Assembly: GCA_017961515.1 (NCBI GenBank) | Contig: JAGCXC010000092.1 | Location: forward strand, 79,626 to 112,558 | Direction: 5' to 3' | From: Clostridiales bacterium | Lineage (GTDB): Bacteria; Bacillota; Clostridia; Acetivibrionales; RGIG10202 | Length of the DNA stretch: 32,933 nucleotides | Part shown: piece by piece, positions 16,561-26,139 of the stretch | How positions within the stretch are numbered: the first letter of the stretch is position 1 | Layout of the letters: every line of letters starts with the position of its first letter | The notes under the pieces: generated by a model | Database searches by the model: none | The model's input: the letters and a program-made list of their open reading frames with translations, nothing else | Told to the model about the DNA's origin: nothing | Program-made: the position numbers and the translations under genes

Positions 16561-18861
16561 CTAGCAATGCTTTACTCTATCTCTTTCCTCTGCTCTTTTA
16601 GCATCATTAAACCTATCCAATGTACCAACTAAATATCCAGTTATCCTTCTTATCCTATCAAACTTAATATCCCCTTCTTTTCTTCCGCAACCTGGACATG
16701 TGTCTCCAATTACGCCAACAAATCCACAAACTGTATCTCTGTCTACAGGATGATTTACTGATCCATAACCTATTCCAGCTTCTTTCATAGTTCTTATTAT
16801 CTTCTCAAATGCTTCCACATTTTTAGTTGGATCTCCATCTACTTCTACATATGTTATGTGACCACCATTAGTAAGATTGTGATATGGCGCCTCCAAGTTT
16901 ATCTTTTGATACGCACCAATCTTATAATATACTGGTATGTGAAAACTATTAGTGTAGTATTCTCTATCTGTTACTCCCTCTATTATTCCGTATCTTTGTT
17001 TATCTATTTTTACAAAACGTCCTGCTGTTCCTTCTGCTGGTGTAGCTATAACCGAAAAATTCAACTTATATTTCTCAGCTTTCTTATCCATTTTTTCTCG
17101 CATATATCCAATAATTCTAAGTCCTAATTTCTGTGACTCCTCTGACTCACCATGATGCTTGCCTGTGAGTGCCTTTAATGCTTCTGCAAGCCCAATAAAT
17201 CCTATCGATAATGTGCCATGCTTTAACACCTCTCTTACTTCTTCGTTCCACTTTAAGTCATCTGAATCTAACCAAACACCTTGCCCCATTAGGAAAGGAA
17301 AATTCTTAACTTTCTTTCTACACTGTATCTCAAATCTCTCTAGCAACTGATCACATACTAACTCTATCTCCTGATCTAATTTTTCATAAAATAAACCTAT
17401 GTCTTTATGGCTCTCTATTGCAAGCCTTGGTAAATTGATTGTAGTAAAACTCAAATTTCCTCTACCAAATGTTATCTCTTTCGTTTTATCATGTATATTA
17501 GACATAACCCTTGTTCTACATCCCATATACGCTATCTCTGTTTCAGGATGATTTGGTTTATAGTACTGCAAATTAAATGGTGCATCTATAAACGAAAAAT
17601 TAGGGAACAATCTCTTTGCACTTACTTCACACGATAGCTTGAATAAATCGTAATTTGGGTCCCCTGGATTGTAATTTACACCTTCTTTTACTTTGAATAT
17701 CTGTATGGGGAAAATCGGTGTCTCTCCGTTACCCAAACCGGCTTTTGTCGCAAGTAACAGATTTTTCATTACAAGCCTTCCCTCTCTTGACGTATCTGTT
17801 CCATAATTTATTGAACTAAATGGTATCTGCGCTCCTGCTCTACTATGCATCGTATTTAGATTATGTATAAACGCTTCCATTGCTTGATATGTAGACCGAT
17901 CTATTTCTTTTTCTGTATTTTTATAAACAAAACGTTGAATCTTATCTACTGTTTTGTCATCACCTAATATATCCTTTAATAGCTTCTTTTCTTTGGATTG
18001 ATATTTTTCTACATTCGCAAGAGTCGGATTTTCTTTCATCTTCTCACAAATTTCATTTACTGTAATATCTACATCCTCTAAATCACTTAAAAGCTCTAAC
18101 GCTTTTTTAAAATTTTTTATATATAACTTTTTATAACTTTTAGCTACTCCTTTTGCCATACCATAATCAAAATTAGGTATACTCTGTCCTCCATGCTGAT
18201 CGTTCTGGTTAGATTGGATTGCAATGCATGCTAAGGCAGAATAACTTTGAATATCATTAGGCTCTCTTAAAAAGCCATGCCCTGTACTAAAACCATTTTC
18301 AAAAAGTTTACATATATCTATCTGACAACACGTTGTTGTTAGCGTCAAAAAATCCATATCGTGTATATGGATATCTCCGTTTTTATGCGCATCTGAATGC
18401 TTAGGGTTTAATATAAACATTTCATAAAATTGTTTAGCAGCCTCAGAACCATACCTTAGCATAGTACCCATGGCTGTATCCCCATCTATATTCGCATTCT
18501 CTCTTTTTAAATCATTTTCGCTGGATTCCTTATAAGTTAGATCTTCAAATATCTTCATAAGCCTTGTATTCATTTCTCTTGCTCTGGATCTCTCTGCTCT
18601 ATACAATATGTACTTCTTTGCAGTCTTTGCATGGCCACAGTTTATCAAAACTTTTTCAACTATGTCCTGCACTTGCTCAACTGTTGGCACACCCTTACTA
18701 TATTTGTTCTCTACTTCCTCTATAACCTTCTCTGCCAATTCTACCGCTTTATTATAATCTTTACCTCCGATTGATGTCGCCGCTTTAAATATTGCGTTTA
18801 CTATCTTCTCGCTATTAAAAGGAACTTCTCTCCCATCTCTTTTCTTTATTTTTGTAATCAT
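16561..18861 (-). CDS. nrdD: Anaerobic (class III) ribonucleoside-triphosphate reductase
   Basis: Reduces ribonucleoside triphosphates to deoxy forms in the absence of oxygen, using a glycyl radical. The 766-residue protein has an N-terminal ATP-cone (about 1-95, starting ITKIKKRDGREVPF) for allosteric control, the reductase core, a C-terminal zinc region (CGFVGVIGDTCPGCG) and the radical glycine G742 in RITGYL. A TTG at 18867 opens the frame, but ATG 18861 is nine bases after AGGAGG and is preferred. It is transcribed with nrdG and controlled by the NrdR box pair upstream. An oxygen-dependent reductase is not seen in this window. Confidence 0.97.
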   Translation of the reverse strand: MITKIKKRDGREVPFNSEKIVNAIFKAATSIGGKDYNKAVELAEKVIEEVENKYSKGVPTVEQVQDIVEKVLINCGHAKTAKKYILYRAERSRAREMNTRLMKIFEDLTYKESSENDLKRENANIDGDTAMGTMLRYGSEAAKQFYEMFILNPKHSDAHKNGDIHIHDMDFLTLTTTCCQIDICKLFENGFSTGHGFLREPNDIQSYSALACIAIQSNQNDQHGGQSIPNFDYGMAKGVAKSYKKLYIKNFKKALELLSDLEDVDITVNEICEKMKENPTLANVEKYQSKEKKLLKDILGDDKTVDKIQRFVYKNTEKEIDRSTYQAMEAFIHNLNTMHSRAGAQIPFSSINYGTDTSREGRLVMKNLLLATKAGLGNGETPIFPIQIFKVKEGVNYNPGDPNYDLFKLSCEVSAKRLFPNFSFIDAPFNLQYYKPNHPETEIAYMGCRTRVMSNIHDKTKEITFGRGNLSFTTINLPRLAIESHKDIGLFYEKLDQEIELVCDQLLERFEIQCRKKVKNFPFLMGQGVWLDSDDLKWNEEVREVLKHGTLSIGFIGLAEALKALTGKHHGESEESQKLGLRIIGYMREKMDKKAEKYKLNFSVIATPAEGTAGRFVKIDKQRYGIIEGVTDREYYTNSFHIPVYYKIGAYQKINLEAPYHNLTNGGHITYVEVDGDPTKNVEAFEKIIRTMKEAGIGYGSVNHPVDRDTVCGFVGVIGDTCPGCGRKEGDIKFDRIRRITGYLVGTLDRFNDAKRAEERDRVKHC

Positions 18862-18888
18862 TATCAATTTCCTCCTTAATTGTTAACA

Positions 18889-18936
18889 ACACAATATTTT
18901 GTTGCCTATAATTATATTATACACAATATATTGTAT
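18889..18936 (-). promoter_or_regulatory. Pair of NrdR boxes at the nrdD promoter
   Basis: Two 16-base palindromic sites close to the NrdR consensus ACACWATATATWGTGT: ACACAATATTTTGTTG (18889-18904) and ACACAATATATTGTAT (18921-18936). Their starts are 32 bases apart, the spacing known for functional NrdR pairs. A TATAAT on the minus strand (18916-18921) touches the upstream box, so bound repressor would block RNA polymerase when deoxynucleotides are plentiful. A clear -35 box is not seen. Confidence 0.85.
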
Positions 18937-19060
18937 AAATGATATATATTTTTTAAAAAAAAATATTTTTCTGGCAATTTGCACAAAAAAACATTTCAAA
19001 ATTGGATTATAATAGGCTAATTTTTACTATGATTTAATGTACAATGCAGTTAAAAAGCAA

Positions 19061-19112
19061 AATTAAAGCAACATTTGGGGGTTTTGTTAAACATCCAAAT
19101 GTTGCTTTAATT
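19061..19112 (-). terminator. Terminator of glmU-prs-yitT
   Basis: A perfect 18-pair inverted repeat (AATTAAAGCAACATTTGG and its complement) with a 16-base loop begins three bases after the yitT stop. On the minus strand the tail is TTGCTTTTT, fitting termination in the yitT direction and insulating nrdD. Confidence 0.88.
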
Positions 19113-19115
19113 TAA

Positions 19116-19985
19116 TTACTCTTCTGGCCTTTCATAAAATTTCCCCACTAATTGTTCTGTTTTTATTATATTAATAAATGCATCCTCATCAATCTCTTTA
19201 ACCCTACTAATTACAGTTTTTACTTCATCGCTAGCCACAATTGAATAAACCATGTTCTTAGTTTCTTTCTTATAACAGCCTGTCCCAGTAAAAATTGTCC
19301 CACCGTGATGTGTTACGTTTTTTATTATCTCATACACCTCATTCGGGTAATCTGTAATAATAGACAAAGTATTCCTCTTATACCTACGATGCAACATATT
19401 TATAATTTGTGTACTAGCAAACTGAAATATTATAGAATACAACGCCTTTTCCCAACCAAAAGTGACACCTGCCGCCGCTATCAATATTACATTTCCTATG
19501 AATATGTAATACCATGCATGCGTTATACCTTTTTTCATCATCAATAAAGATAGAAAATCTGATCCTCCGCTTGTTGCTCCCACTATCAAACACAAACTGA
19601 TACCAAATCCATTTATCAATCCACCAAATATTGATATCAAAGTTAAATCACTTGTTATATTAAATTTAGGTAGCAAATCTGTAAAAATACTTGTTAATAC
19701 AACAACTAAGCATGAATACAAGGTAAATTTCTTCCCTATTTTTTGGTAACATACTACCGCTGGTACTGCATTTAAAATAAAATTTATAACTGTGTACGGA
19801 ACAGACACTTTCATAAACACTGCAAATATACGCTGTATAAAAAGTGTTAGTCCTGTAAATCCTCCTGGTATAAGCTCTCCTGCTGTAACAAAAGTATTTA
19901 TATTTATAGCCAAAATCAATGCTGATGCTACCAGAACTACTAATTTCGTAATACTAGATCTCCTCTTTACTGCAATATCATTCAA
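19116..19985 (-). CDS. YitT-family membrane protein with C-terminal DUF2179 domain
   Basis: A 289-residue integral membrane protein. About five hydrophobic segments lie between residues 12 and 195 (for example ITKLVVLVASALILAI and LISIFGGLINGFGISLCLIV), with the family's AGELIPGGFTG and GATSGGSD signatures. Residues about 205-289 form a soluble DUF2179 domain typical of the family. Function is unknown; transport of a small compound has been suggested for relatives. It starts with TTG at 19985, supported by GGGGAG six bases upstream. It is the last gene after glmU and prs, 28 bases behind prs, and is followed by a strong terminator. Confidence 0.9.
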   Translation of the reverse strand: MNDIAVKRRSSITKLVVLVASALILAININTFVTAGELIPGGFTGLTLFIQRIFAVFMKVSVPYTVINFILNAVPAVVCYQKIGKKFTLYSCLVVVLTSIFTDLLPKFNITSDLTLISIFGGLINGFGISLCLIVGATSGGSDFLSLLMMKKGITHAWYYIFIGNVILIAAAGVTFGWEKALYSIIFQFASTQIINMLHRRYKRNTLSIITDYPNEVYEIIKNVTHHGGTIFTGTGCYKKETKNMVYSIVASDEVKTVISRVKEIDEDAFINIIKTEQLVGKFYERPEE

Positions 19986-20013
19986 ATTACTTCTCCCCTT
20001 AAAACAAAAATAT

Positions 20014-20976
20014 TTAGTCTATCTGATTAAACAAGGTACTTATGGATATATCTCCATATATTCTTTCAATCGCCTCTGCAAAAACACTTGCGACCGATAA
20101 TATTTTTATCTTATCTAATCTTTTTTCTTTTGGTAAATCTATTGTATTTAGTACTACCATCTCCTTTATAGGTGAATTTTTTATTCTATCTATTGCAGGA
20201 CCTGAAAAAACTGCATGTGTACAACAGGCGTAAACCTCTTTTGCACCTCTCTCTATAAGTGCATTAGTCGCGTTAATTACAGTACCTGCAGTATCTATCA
20301 TATCATCGACAAGAATAACTTTTTTATCTTGTATGTCACCTATTACATTCATAACTTCACATACATTTGCCTTGGGCCTACGTTTATCTATTATGGCAAG
20401 TGGACACTCTAACCTTTCGGCAAACTTTCTAGACCTAGTTACACTTCCCACATCTGGAGAAACAACAACTATATCATCATCATCACTAAATCTTTCTTTA
20501 AAATATTGCGCAAGAATTGGTACACCAACCAAGTGATCCACTGGTATATCAAAAAATCCCTGCAACTGTGCAGCATGTAGATCCATAGTTAATATTCTAT
20601 CTGCACCCGATACTGTCAATAGGTTCGCAACCAACTTTGCTGAAATTGGATCTCTAGCCTTAGCTTTTCTATCTTGCCTTGCATATCCAAAATAAGGCAT
20701 AACCGCTGTTATCCTTCCCGCGGATGCACGTTTTAGTGCATCAATCATTATCAATAACTCAATTAAATTATCGTTAACAGGCTTACTAGTAGATTGTATT
20801 ATAAATACATCAGATCCTCTCACTACTTCCTCTATATTTATAGCACTTTCTCCATCGCTGAACATACCCACGCTGGCACTACCTATAGGAAGACCTATCT
20901 TCTCTGCTATTTCGCGTGCTAACTTTAAGTTAGAATTACCTGCAAAAATTTTTATGTCTTTTCCATGAATATTCAT
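20014..20976 (-). CDS. prs: Ribose-phosphate pyrophosphokinase (PRPP synthetase)
   Basis: Transfers pyrophosphate from ATP to ribose 5-phosphate, giving PRPP for purine, pyrimidine, histidine and NAD synthesis. The 320-residue protein has the flexible ATP-binding loop [15 protein letters not shown] (100-114), the divalent-metal region [19 protein letters not shown] and the PRPP-binding [13 protein letters not shown] (220-233 region). Length matches class I enzymes. The ATG at 20976 has GAGGAG seven bases upstream. It follows glmU after 20 bases; glmU-prs is a common Firmicutes order. Confidence 0.98.
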   Translation of the reverse strand: MNIHGKDIKIFAGNSNLKLAREIAEKIGLPIGSASVGMFSDGESAINIEEVVRGSDVFIIQSTSKPVNDNLIELLIMIDALKRASAGRITAVMPYFGYARQDRKAKARDPISAKLVANLLTVSGADRILTMDLHAAQLQGFFDIPVDHLVGVPILAQYFKERFSDDDDIVVVSPDVGSVTRSRKFAERLECPLAIIDKRRPKANVCEVMNVIGDIQDKKVILVDDMIDTAGTVINATNALIERGAKEVYACCTHAVFSGPAIDRIKNSPIKEMVVLNTIDLPKEKRLDKIKILSVASVFAEAIERIYGDISISTLFNQID

Positions 20977-20996
20977 TTTAATGCTCCTCTTCTAAT

Positions 20997-22373
20997 TTAC
21001 TTATAATTCTCTTCTCTATTGGTCACCCAGTCTTGTTTTATAATTTGTCTTGATCTTGCTATTGCCAATGAATTCTTAGGCACATCATCTGTTATTGTTG
21101 ATCCAGCAGCAACAAATGTATTATCTTCTAGCTCCACCGGTGATATCAAGTTTACATTACATCCAACAAATGAATTATCTCCTACAATTGTTTTGTTTTT
21201 TTTCTTACCATCGTAATTTACAGCAACAACTCCACAACCTAAGTTAACTCCTCTCCCCACCTCTGCATCTCCTACATAGGTAAGATGAGAAATCTTTGTA
21301 TTATCCCCTATTTGAGATTTTTTTATCTCTACAAAATCTCCAATTTTTACGTTCATCCCAATATTGCTACCTGGCCTAACATACGCAAATGGCCCAACCT
21401 TAGTACCATTTTGAATTATGCTCTCCAACACTTGCGAATTATTTATAACTACACTATCACCCACTTCACTAGAAATTATCTTTGTGCTAGGACCTATCAC
21501 ACACCCTTCACCTATTCTTGTACTTCCCTCCAAAATTGTATTTGGATATATTGTTGTGTCTTTTCCTATTATAACTTCATCCTCTATGTATGTTGTAGAC
21601 GAATCTATAAATGTAACTCCATTTAGCATATGCCTTTCATTGATTCTACGTCTCATAATCTTATTAGCTTCCTCTAGCTGTATCCTGTTATTTACTCCTA
21701 AAATTTCCCTGCTATCTGATATCTTTCTTGCTCCAACTCTCTTGCCATCATTTATTAAAATTTCTATGGTATCTGTTAAATAATATTCACCTTGACTGTT
21801 ATTACTCTTAACTTTTTCTATTGCACTTTTAAGACAATCTGCATCAAAACAATACATACCCGAATTAACTTCATTTATATTTAATTCATTAACATTTGCA
21901 TCTCTATGTTCAACTATTTTTACAACATCCCCTGTGCTATTTCTAACTATTCTGCCATATCCACTTGGGTCATCCAAGCATGTAGATATTATAGTTACAG
22001 AAAACTTGTTGTCTATATGATACTTTATTGTCTCTGATATGGTCTCATCTGTAATCAATGGCATATCCCCACACAGCACCAAAACATACTTACTATTTAT
22101 ATCACAAGCATTAAATACCTCTCTTACTGCATGCCCCGTACCTAGCTGTTCTTTTTGAACAACGTACTTTACTTTATCTTGCAAATAATCCTTAACTTGC
22201 TCTTTTTTGTGACCCACCACAACAATAACATCCTCAATTAAAGCTTTTCTAAGTGAATATCTAACATGTTCAATCATTGGCTTACCACAAACTTTGTGTA
22301 AAATCTTCGCACTATCAGATTTCATTCTCCTACCTTCGCCCGCTGCAAGAATTATACCCAATATATTGTTCAT
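20997..22373 (-). CDS. glmU: Bifunctional N-acetylglucosamine-1-phosphate uridyltransferase / glucosamine-1-phosphate acetyltransferase
   Basis: Makes UDP-N-acetylglucosamine, the precursor of peptidoglycan, in two steps. The 458-residue protein starts with the nucleotidyltransferase signature LAAGEGRRMKS (9-19) and has QLGTGHAV and CGDMPLI of that domain; from about 250 onward the isoleucine-rich hexapeptide repeats of a left-handed beta-helix form the acetyltransferase, with the family segment YVRPGSNIG and HLTYVGDAEVG near the active site. Length is typical. ATG 22373 follows GGAG at 12 bases, longer than usual; the GGAG lies in a possible small hairpin (TTACTC/GAGTAA), which might mildly control translation. 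First gene of glmU-prs-yitT. Confidence 0.97.
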   Translation of the reverse strand: MNNILGIILAAGEGRRMKSDSAKILHKVCGKPMIEHVRYSLRKALIEDVIVVVGHKKEQVKDYLQDKVKYVVQKEQLGTGHAVREVFNACDINSKYVLVLCGDMPLITDETISETIKYHIDNKFSVTIISTCLDDPSGYGRIVRNSTGDVVKIVEHRDANVNELNINEVNSGMYCFDADCLKSAIEKVKSNNSQGEYYLTDTIEILINDGKRVGARKISDSREILGVNNRIQLEEANKIMRRRINERHMLNGVTFIDSSTTYIEDEVIIGKDTTIYPNTILEGSTRIGEGCVIGPSTKIISSEVGDSVVINNSQVLESIIQNGTKVGPFAYVRPGSNIGMNVKIGDFVEIKKSQIGDNTKISHLTYVGDAEVGRGVNLGCGVVAVNYDGKKKNKTIVGDNSFVGCNVNLISPVELEDNTFVAAGSTITDDVPKNSLAIARSRQIIKQDWVTNREENYK

Positions 22374-22481
22374 TCTTATTAATTACTCCTCTAAGCTATA
22401 AAGAGTAACTTACCTTCCTTTCAAAATTATATTTTACAAATCAAACTTACTCTTCATTAAAAACATTGTCGATTGAGTTTT

Positions 22482-22510
22482 ATTCTATCATAAATATTTT
22501 TAAAATTCAA
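22482..22510 (-). promoter_or_regulatory. Promoter of glmU-prs-yitT
   Basis: On the minus strand TTGAAT (22505-22510), 17 bases, TAGAAT (22482-22487), giving a leader of about 100 bases before glmU. It sits directly downstream of the rpoC terminator hairpin. Confidence 0.5.
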
Positions 22511-22553
22511 CTTTTAACATCAAATTGTTAACTAAACCTCTCATATTTATTTA

Positions 22554-22595
22554 ATAGTGCCGCTTAATATAATAATGTTACATTAAGGGCACTAT
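22554..22595 (-). terminator. Hairpin after rpoC
   Basis: Arms ATAGTGCC-CTTAAT (22554-22568, with one bulged G) and ATTAAGGGCACTAT (22582-22595) pair over a 13-base loop. On the minus strand the tail is AT-rich (TAAATAAATAT) but lacks a strong T run, so this may be a leaky terminator of rpoBC. Confidence 0.6.
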
Positions 22596-22624
22596 CTATC
22601 ATTAACTTTTATTCTTTATCATTA

Positions 22625-25600
22625 TTATTCAACCACTGTACTTATTGTTATGTCTTTGTACCTACTCATACCAGTTCCAGCAGGTATTAGCTTTCCTATA
22701 AGCACATTTTCTTTCAATCCAACTAATGGATCGACTTTTCCATTTATTGCAGCATCTGTCAATACCCTAGTTGTTTCCTGGAACGATGCTGCTGACAAAA
22801 ATGAATCTGTTGCCAAAGACGCCTTTGTTATTCCTAACAAGACTCTCTTTCCTTCTGCCTCTCTTAATCCTTCACTGGCAACTCGAGCATTTTCTTCCTC
22901 AAAGTCAAATATATTAACCAAAGCACCTGGTAACAAATTCGTATCTCCAACTTCATCAACTTTTATCTTTCTTAACATTTGCTTCATTATTACCTCAATG
23001 TGCTTATCATTTATATCAACACCCTGAAGTCTATATACTCTTTGTACCTCTTGTAACAAGTAATCTTGAACACCTTTAACACCTTTTATCTTCAAAACAT
23101 CATGTGGATTTACTGAACCTTCTGTCAATTCATCTCCTGCTTCTACTTCATCTCCATCATGAACCTTAAGCCTTGCTCCATAAGGTATCATATAGTTCAT
23201 TACTTCGCCTTCACTACTTGTTACAACCACTTCTCTCTTTCTTTTATTCTCTATTATCCTAACCTTACCCGCAATCTCTGTTATAATTGCAAGTCCTTTT
23301 GGTTTCCTTGCTTCAAACAACTCCTCTACACGAGGCAAACCTTGAGTAATATCATCTCCGGCAACTCCTCCTGTATGGAATGTTCTCATTGTAAGCTGTG
23401 TTCCTGGCTCTCCTATAGATTGCGCTGCAATTATACCTACTGCCTCACCCACATTACACTCTTCACCTGTCGCCAAGTTTGCTCCATAACATCTCGCACA
23501 CACACTGTACTCTGAATGACATGTCAATACTGATCTTATTTTAACCTTCTTTATGCCAGCCTTAACTATCTTTTCAGCATCTTTATCAGTTATCAATTTG
23601 CCTGTATCAACTAAAAGTTCTCCTGTTTCTGGATGGAATACCCGCTCTGCTAAATACCTTCCTAATAATCTTTCTGATAAGGCTTCTATAACTTCGTTTC
23701 CATCTTTAATATCTGATACTTCTATTCCTTTTCTTGTTCCACAATCTACTTCTCTTACTATAACATCTTGCGATACATCAACTAACCTTCTTGTTAGATA
23801 TCCTGAATCGGCTGTTCTTAAGGCTGTATCCGCTAATCCTTTTCTCGCTCCGTGTGTAGATATGAAAAACTCCAACACGTTAAGACCTTCTCTAAAGTTT
23901 GCCTTTATTGGTATCTCTATTGTTTTACCTGATGTATCTGCCATAAGACCTCTCATACCAGCCAACTGCTTTATCTGATTTATATTACCTCTCGCTCCTG
24001 ATTGAGACATCATATACACTGGGTTAAACTCAGACAAGTTACTAATTAGCGCCTTTGTTATTTTCTCTGATGCTTCTGTCCACGCTGCAATAACACTATT
24101 GTACCTTTCTTCATCTGACATCAAACCTCTCTTATATTGTCTAACTGTTTTTTCTATTTTATCTTCTGTCTCTTTTATATATCTTTGCTTTACTTCAGGA
24201 ATAACCATATCCGATACACTTATTGTTATTGCTCCTCTTGTTGAATACTTAAAGCCTAATGCCTTTATATTATCCAACAATACAGCTGTATCTGTTAATC
24301 CATGAGTCCTTATAGAATTATATATTATCTTACCCAAAAACTTTTTATCAACTAACTCATCTATCTCTAACGCAAACTTATTCTCAGGCTTTGTCCTATC
24401 AACAAAACCTAAATCCTGAGGTATCGCCTCGTTAAATATAATTCTTCCCATAGTTGTATTAATTCTTTGTTGTTCGATCTTTCCATCAAACTCTTTTGTC
24501 ATCCTAACAACTATGTCTGCATGAAGCCCTATTACGCCTTCTTCATATGCAAGCATAGCTTCATCTGGCGACGCAAATACACTTCCTTCTCCTTTTTCAC
24601 CCTTCTTCTTTAGTGTTAGATAATAACTACCTAATATCATATCCTGTGTAGGCACTGTCACTGGCTTTCCATCTTGAGGTTTTAGCAAGTTGTTTGCAGA
24701 TAACATTAAGAACCTAGCCTCAGACTGTGCTTCAGCTGATAATGGTACATGAACCGCCATTTGGTCTCCATCAAAGTCAGCATTGTACGCTGTACAAACC
24801 AATGGATGTAGCTTCAACGCTCTTCCCTCAACTAATACTGGCTCAAATGCCTGTATACCAAGCCTATGCAATGTAGGCGCACGGTTTAATAATACTGGAT
24901 GCTCCTTTATTACTTCTTCTAGCACATCCCATACCTCAGGCTTCACTCTCTCGACCATTCTCTTGGCATTCTTTATATTATGCGCTATCCCGCTATTTAC
25001 CAAATTCTTCATAACAAATGGCTTAAACAACTCTAGTGCCATTTCTTTTGGTAATCCACACTGATATATCTTAAGCTCTGGCCCTACAACTATAACAGAC
25101 CTTCCCGAATAGTCAACACGTTTACCCAGCAAATTCTGTCTAAACCTTCCCTGTTTTCCTTTTAGCATATCTGATAATGATTTAAGTGGTCTATTTCCAG
25201 GACCTGTAACAGGTCTTCCTCTTCTACCATTATCTATCAACGCATCAACTGCTTCTTGTAGCATTCTCTTTTCATTTCTAACTATTATATCTGGAGCTCC
25301 CAAATCTAATAGTCTTTTTAATCTGTTATTTCTATTTATAACTCTTCTATATAAATCATTTAAGTCCGATGTCGCAAATCTTCCTCCATCCAATTGTACC
25401 ATTGGTCTTAATTCTGGTGGCACAACTGGCACTACATCTAATATCATCCACTCTGGCCTATTATTAGATACCCTAAATGCCTCTACTACTTCCAGTCTTT
25501 TTATAATACGTACTCTCTTTTGTCCTGTTGCTTCATCTAACTCTTTTCTTAATTCAGAAGATAGTTTGTCTAGATCTATATCTTGCAATAACTCTTTAAC

Positions 25601-26122
25601 CGCTTCTGCTCCCATATTAGCCCTAAAACTATTTCCAAATTTCTCTATGCTTTCCCTGTACTCTTTCTCTGTCAATACTTGCTTTTGAGTTAGTGGCGAT
25701 TGTCCGGGATCTAACACAATATACGCAGCAAAATATAGCACCTTCTCTAATAATCTCGGTGACACATCAAGTAATAGTCCCATTCTACTTGGTATACCTT
25801 TGAAGTACCATATGTGAGACACTGGAGCTGCTAGCTCTATGTGTCCCATTCTCTCTCTCCTAACTTTAGAACGTGTAACCTCAACTCCACACCTATCACA
25901 CACTATACCTTTATACCTTATTCTCTTGTATTTACCACAGTGACACTCCCAGTCCTTTTGAGGTCCGAATATTCTCTCGCAAAATAATCCGTCTCTCTCT
26001 GGCTTTAGTGTCCTATAATTTATCGTTTCTGGCTTCTTTACCTCTCCTCTTGACCACTCACGTATCTTTTCAGGAGAAGCTAACCCAATTTTTATTGAAT
26101 CAAAATTATTAAGTTCAAACAT
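22625..26122 (-). CDS. rpoC: DNA-directed RNA polymerase beta' subunit
   Basis: Carries the catalytic magnesium of RNA polymerase. The 1165-residue protein has the N-terminal zinc site (C60, C62, C75, C78), the absolutely conserved NADFDGD at 447-453 with the three metal-binding aspartates, and the second cysteine cluster near the C-terminus ([13 protein letters not shown]). Length is typical of Firmicutes, without the large insertions of proteobacteria. The ATG at 26122 has GAGAGGAG eight bases upstream. It follows rpoB after 17 bases and is cotranscribed with it. Confidence 0.99.
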   Translation of the reverse strand: MFELNNFDSIKIGLASPEKIREWSRGEVKKPETINYRTLKPERDGLFCERIFGPQKDWECHCGKYKRIRYKGIVCDRCGVEVTRSKVRRERMGHIELAAPVSHIWYFKGIPSRMGLLLDVSPRLLEKVLYFAAYIVLDPGQSPLTQKQVLTEKEYRESIEKFGNSFRANMGAEAVKELLQDIDLDKLSSELRKELDEATGQKRVRIIKRLEVVEAFRVSNNRPEWMILDVVPVVPPELRPMVQLDGGRFATSDLNDLYRRVINRNNRLKRLLDLGAPDIIVRNEKRMLQEAVDALIDNGRRGRPVTGPGNRPLKSLSDMLKGKQGRFRQNLLGKRVDYSGRSVIVVGPELKIYQCGLPKEMALELFKPFVMKNLVNSGIAHNIKNAKRMVERVKPEVWDVLEEVIKEHPVLLNRAPTLHRLGIQAFEPVLVEGRALKLHPLVCTAYNADFDGDQMAVHVPLSAEAQSEARFLMLSANNLLKPQDGKPVTVPTQDMILGSYYLTLKKKGEKGEGSVFASPDEAMLAYEEGVIGLHADIVVRMTKEFDGKIEQQRINTTMGRIIFNEAIPQDLGFVDRTKPENKFALEIDELVDKKFLGKIIYNSIRTHGLTDTAVLLDNIKALGFKYSTRGAITISVSDMVIPEVKQRYIKETEDKIEKTVRQYKRGLMSDEERYNSVIAAWTEASEKITKALISNLSEFNPVYMMSQSGARGNINQIKQLAGMRGLMADTSGKTIEIPIKANFREGLNVLEFFISTHGARKGLADTALRTADSGYLTRRLVDVSQDVIVREVDCGTRKGIEVSDIKDGNEVIEALSERLLGRYLAERVFHPETGELLVDTGKLITDKDAEKIVKAGIKKVKIRSVLTCHSEYSVCARCYGANLATGEECNVGEAVGIIAAQSIGEPGTQLTMRTFHTGGVAGDDITQGLPRVEELFEARKPKGLAIITEIAGKVRIIENKRKREVVVTSSEGEVMNYMIPYGARLKVHDGDEVEAGDELTEGSVNPHDVLKIKGVKGVQDYLLQEVQRVYRLQGVDINDKHIEVIMKQMLRKIKVDEVGDTNLLPGALVNIFDFEEENARVASEGLREAEGKRVLLGITKASLATDSFLSAASFQETTRVLTDAAINGKVDPLVGLKENVLIGKLIPAGTGMSRYKDITISTVVE

Positions 26123-26139
26123 ACGGCTATCTCCTCTCT

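Noticed and set aside
22374..22450. Possible riboswitch before glmU
   Set aside because: Only a short TTACTC/GAGTAA stem around the ribosome site is seen; no known riboswitch or glmS-type ribozyme core was recognised.
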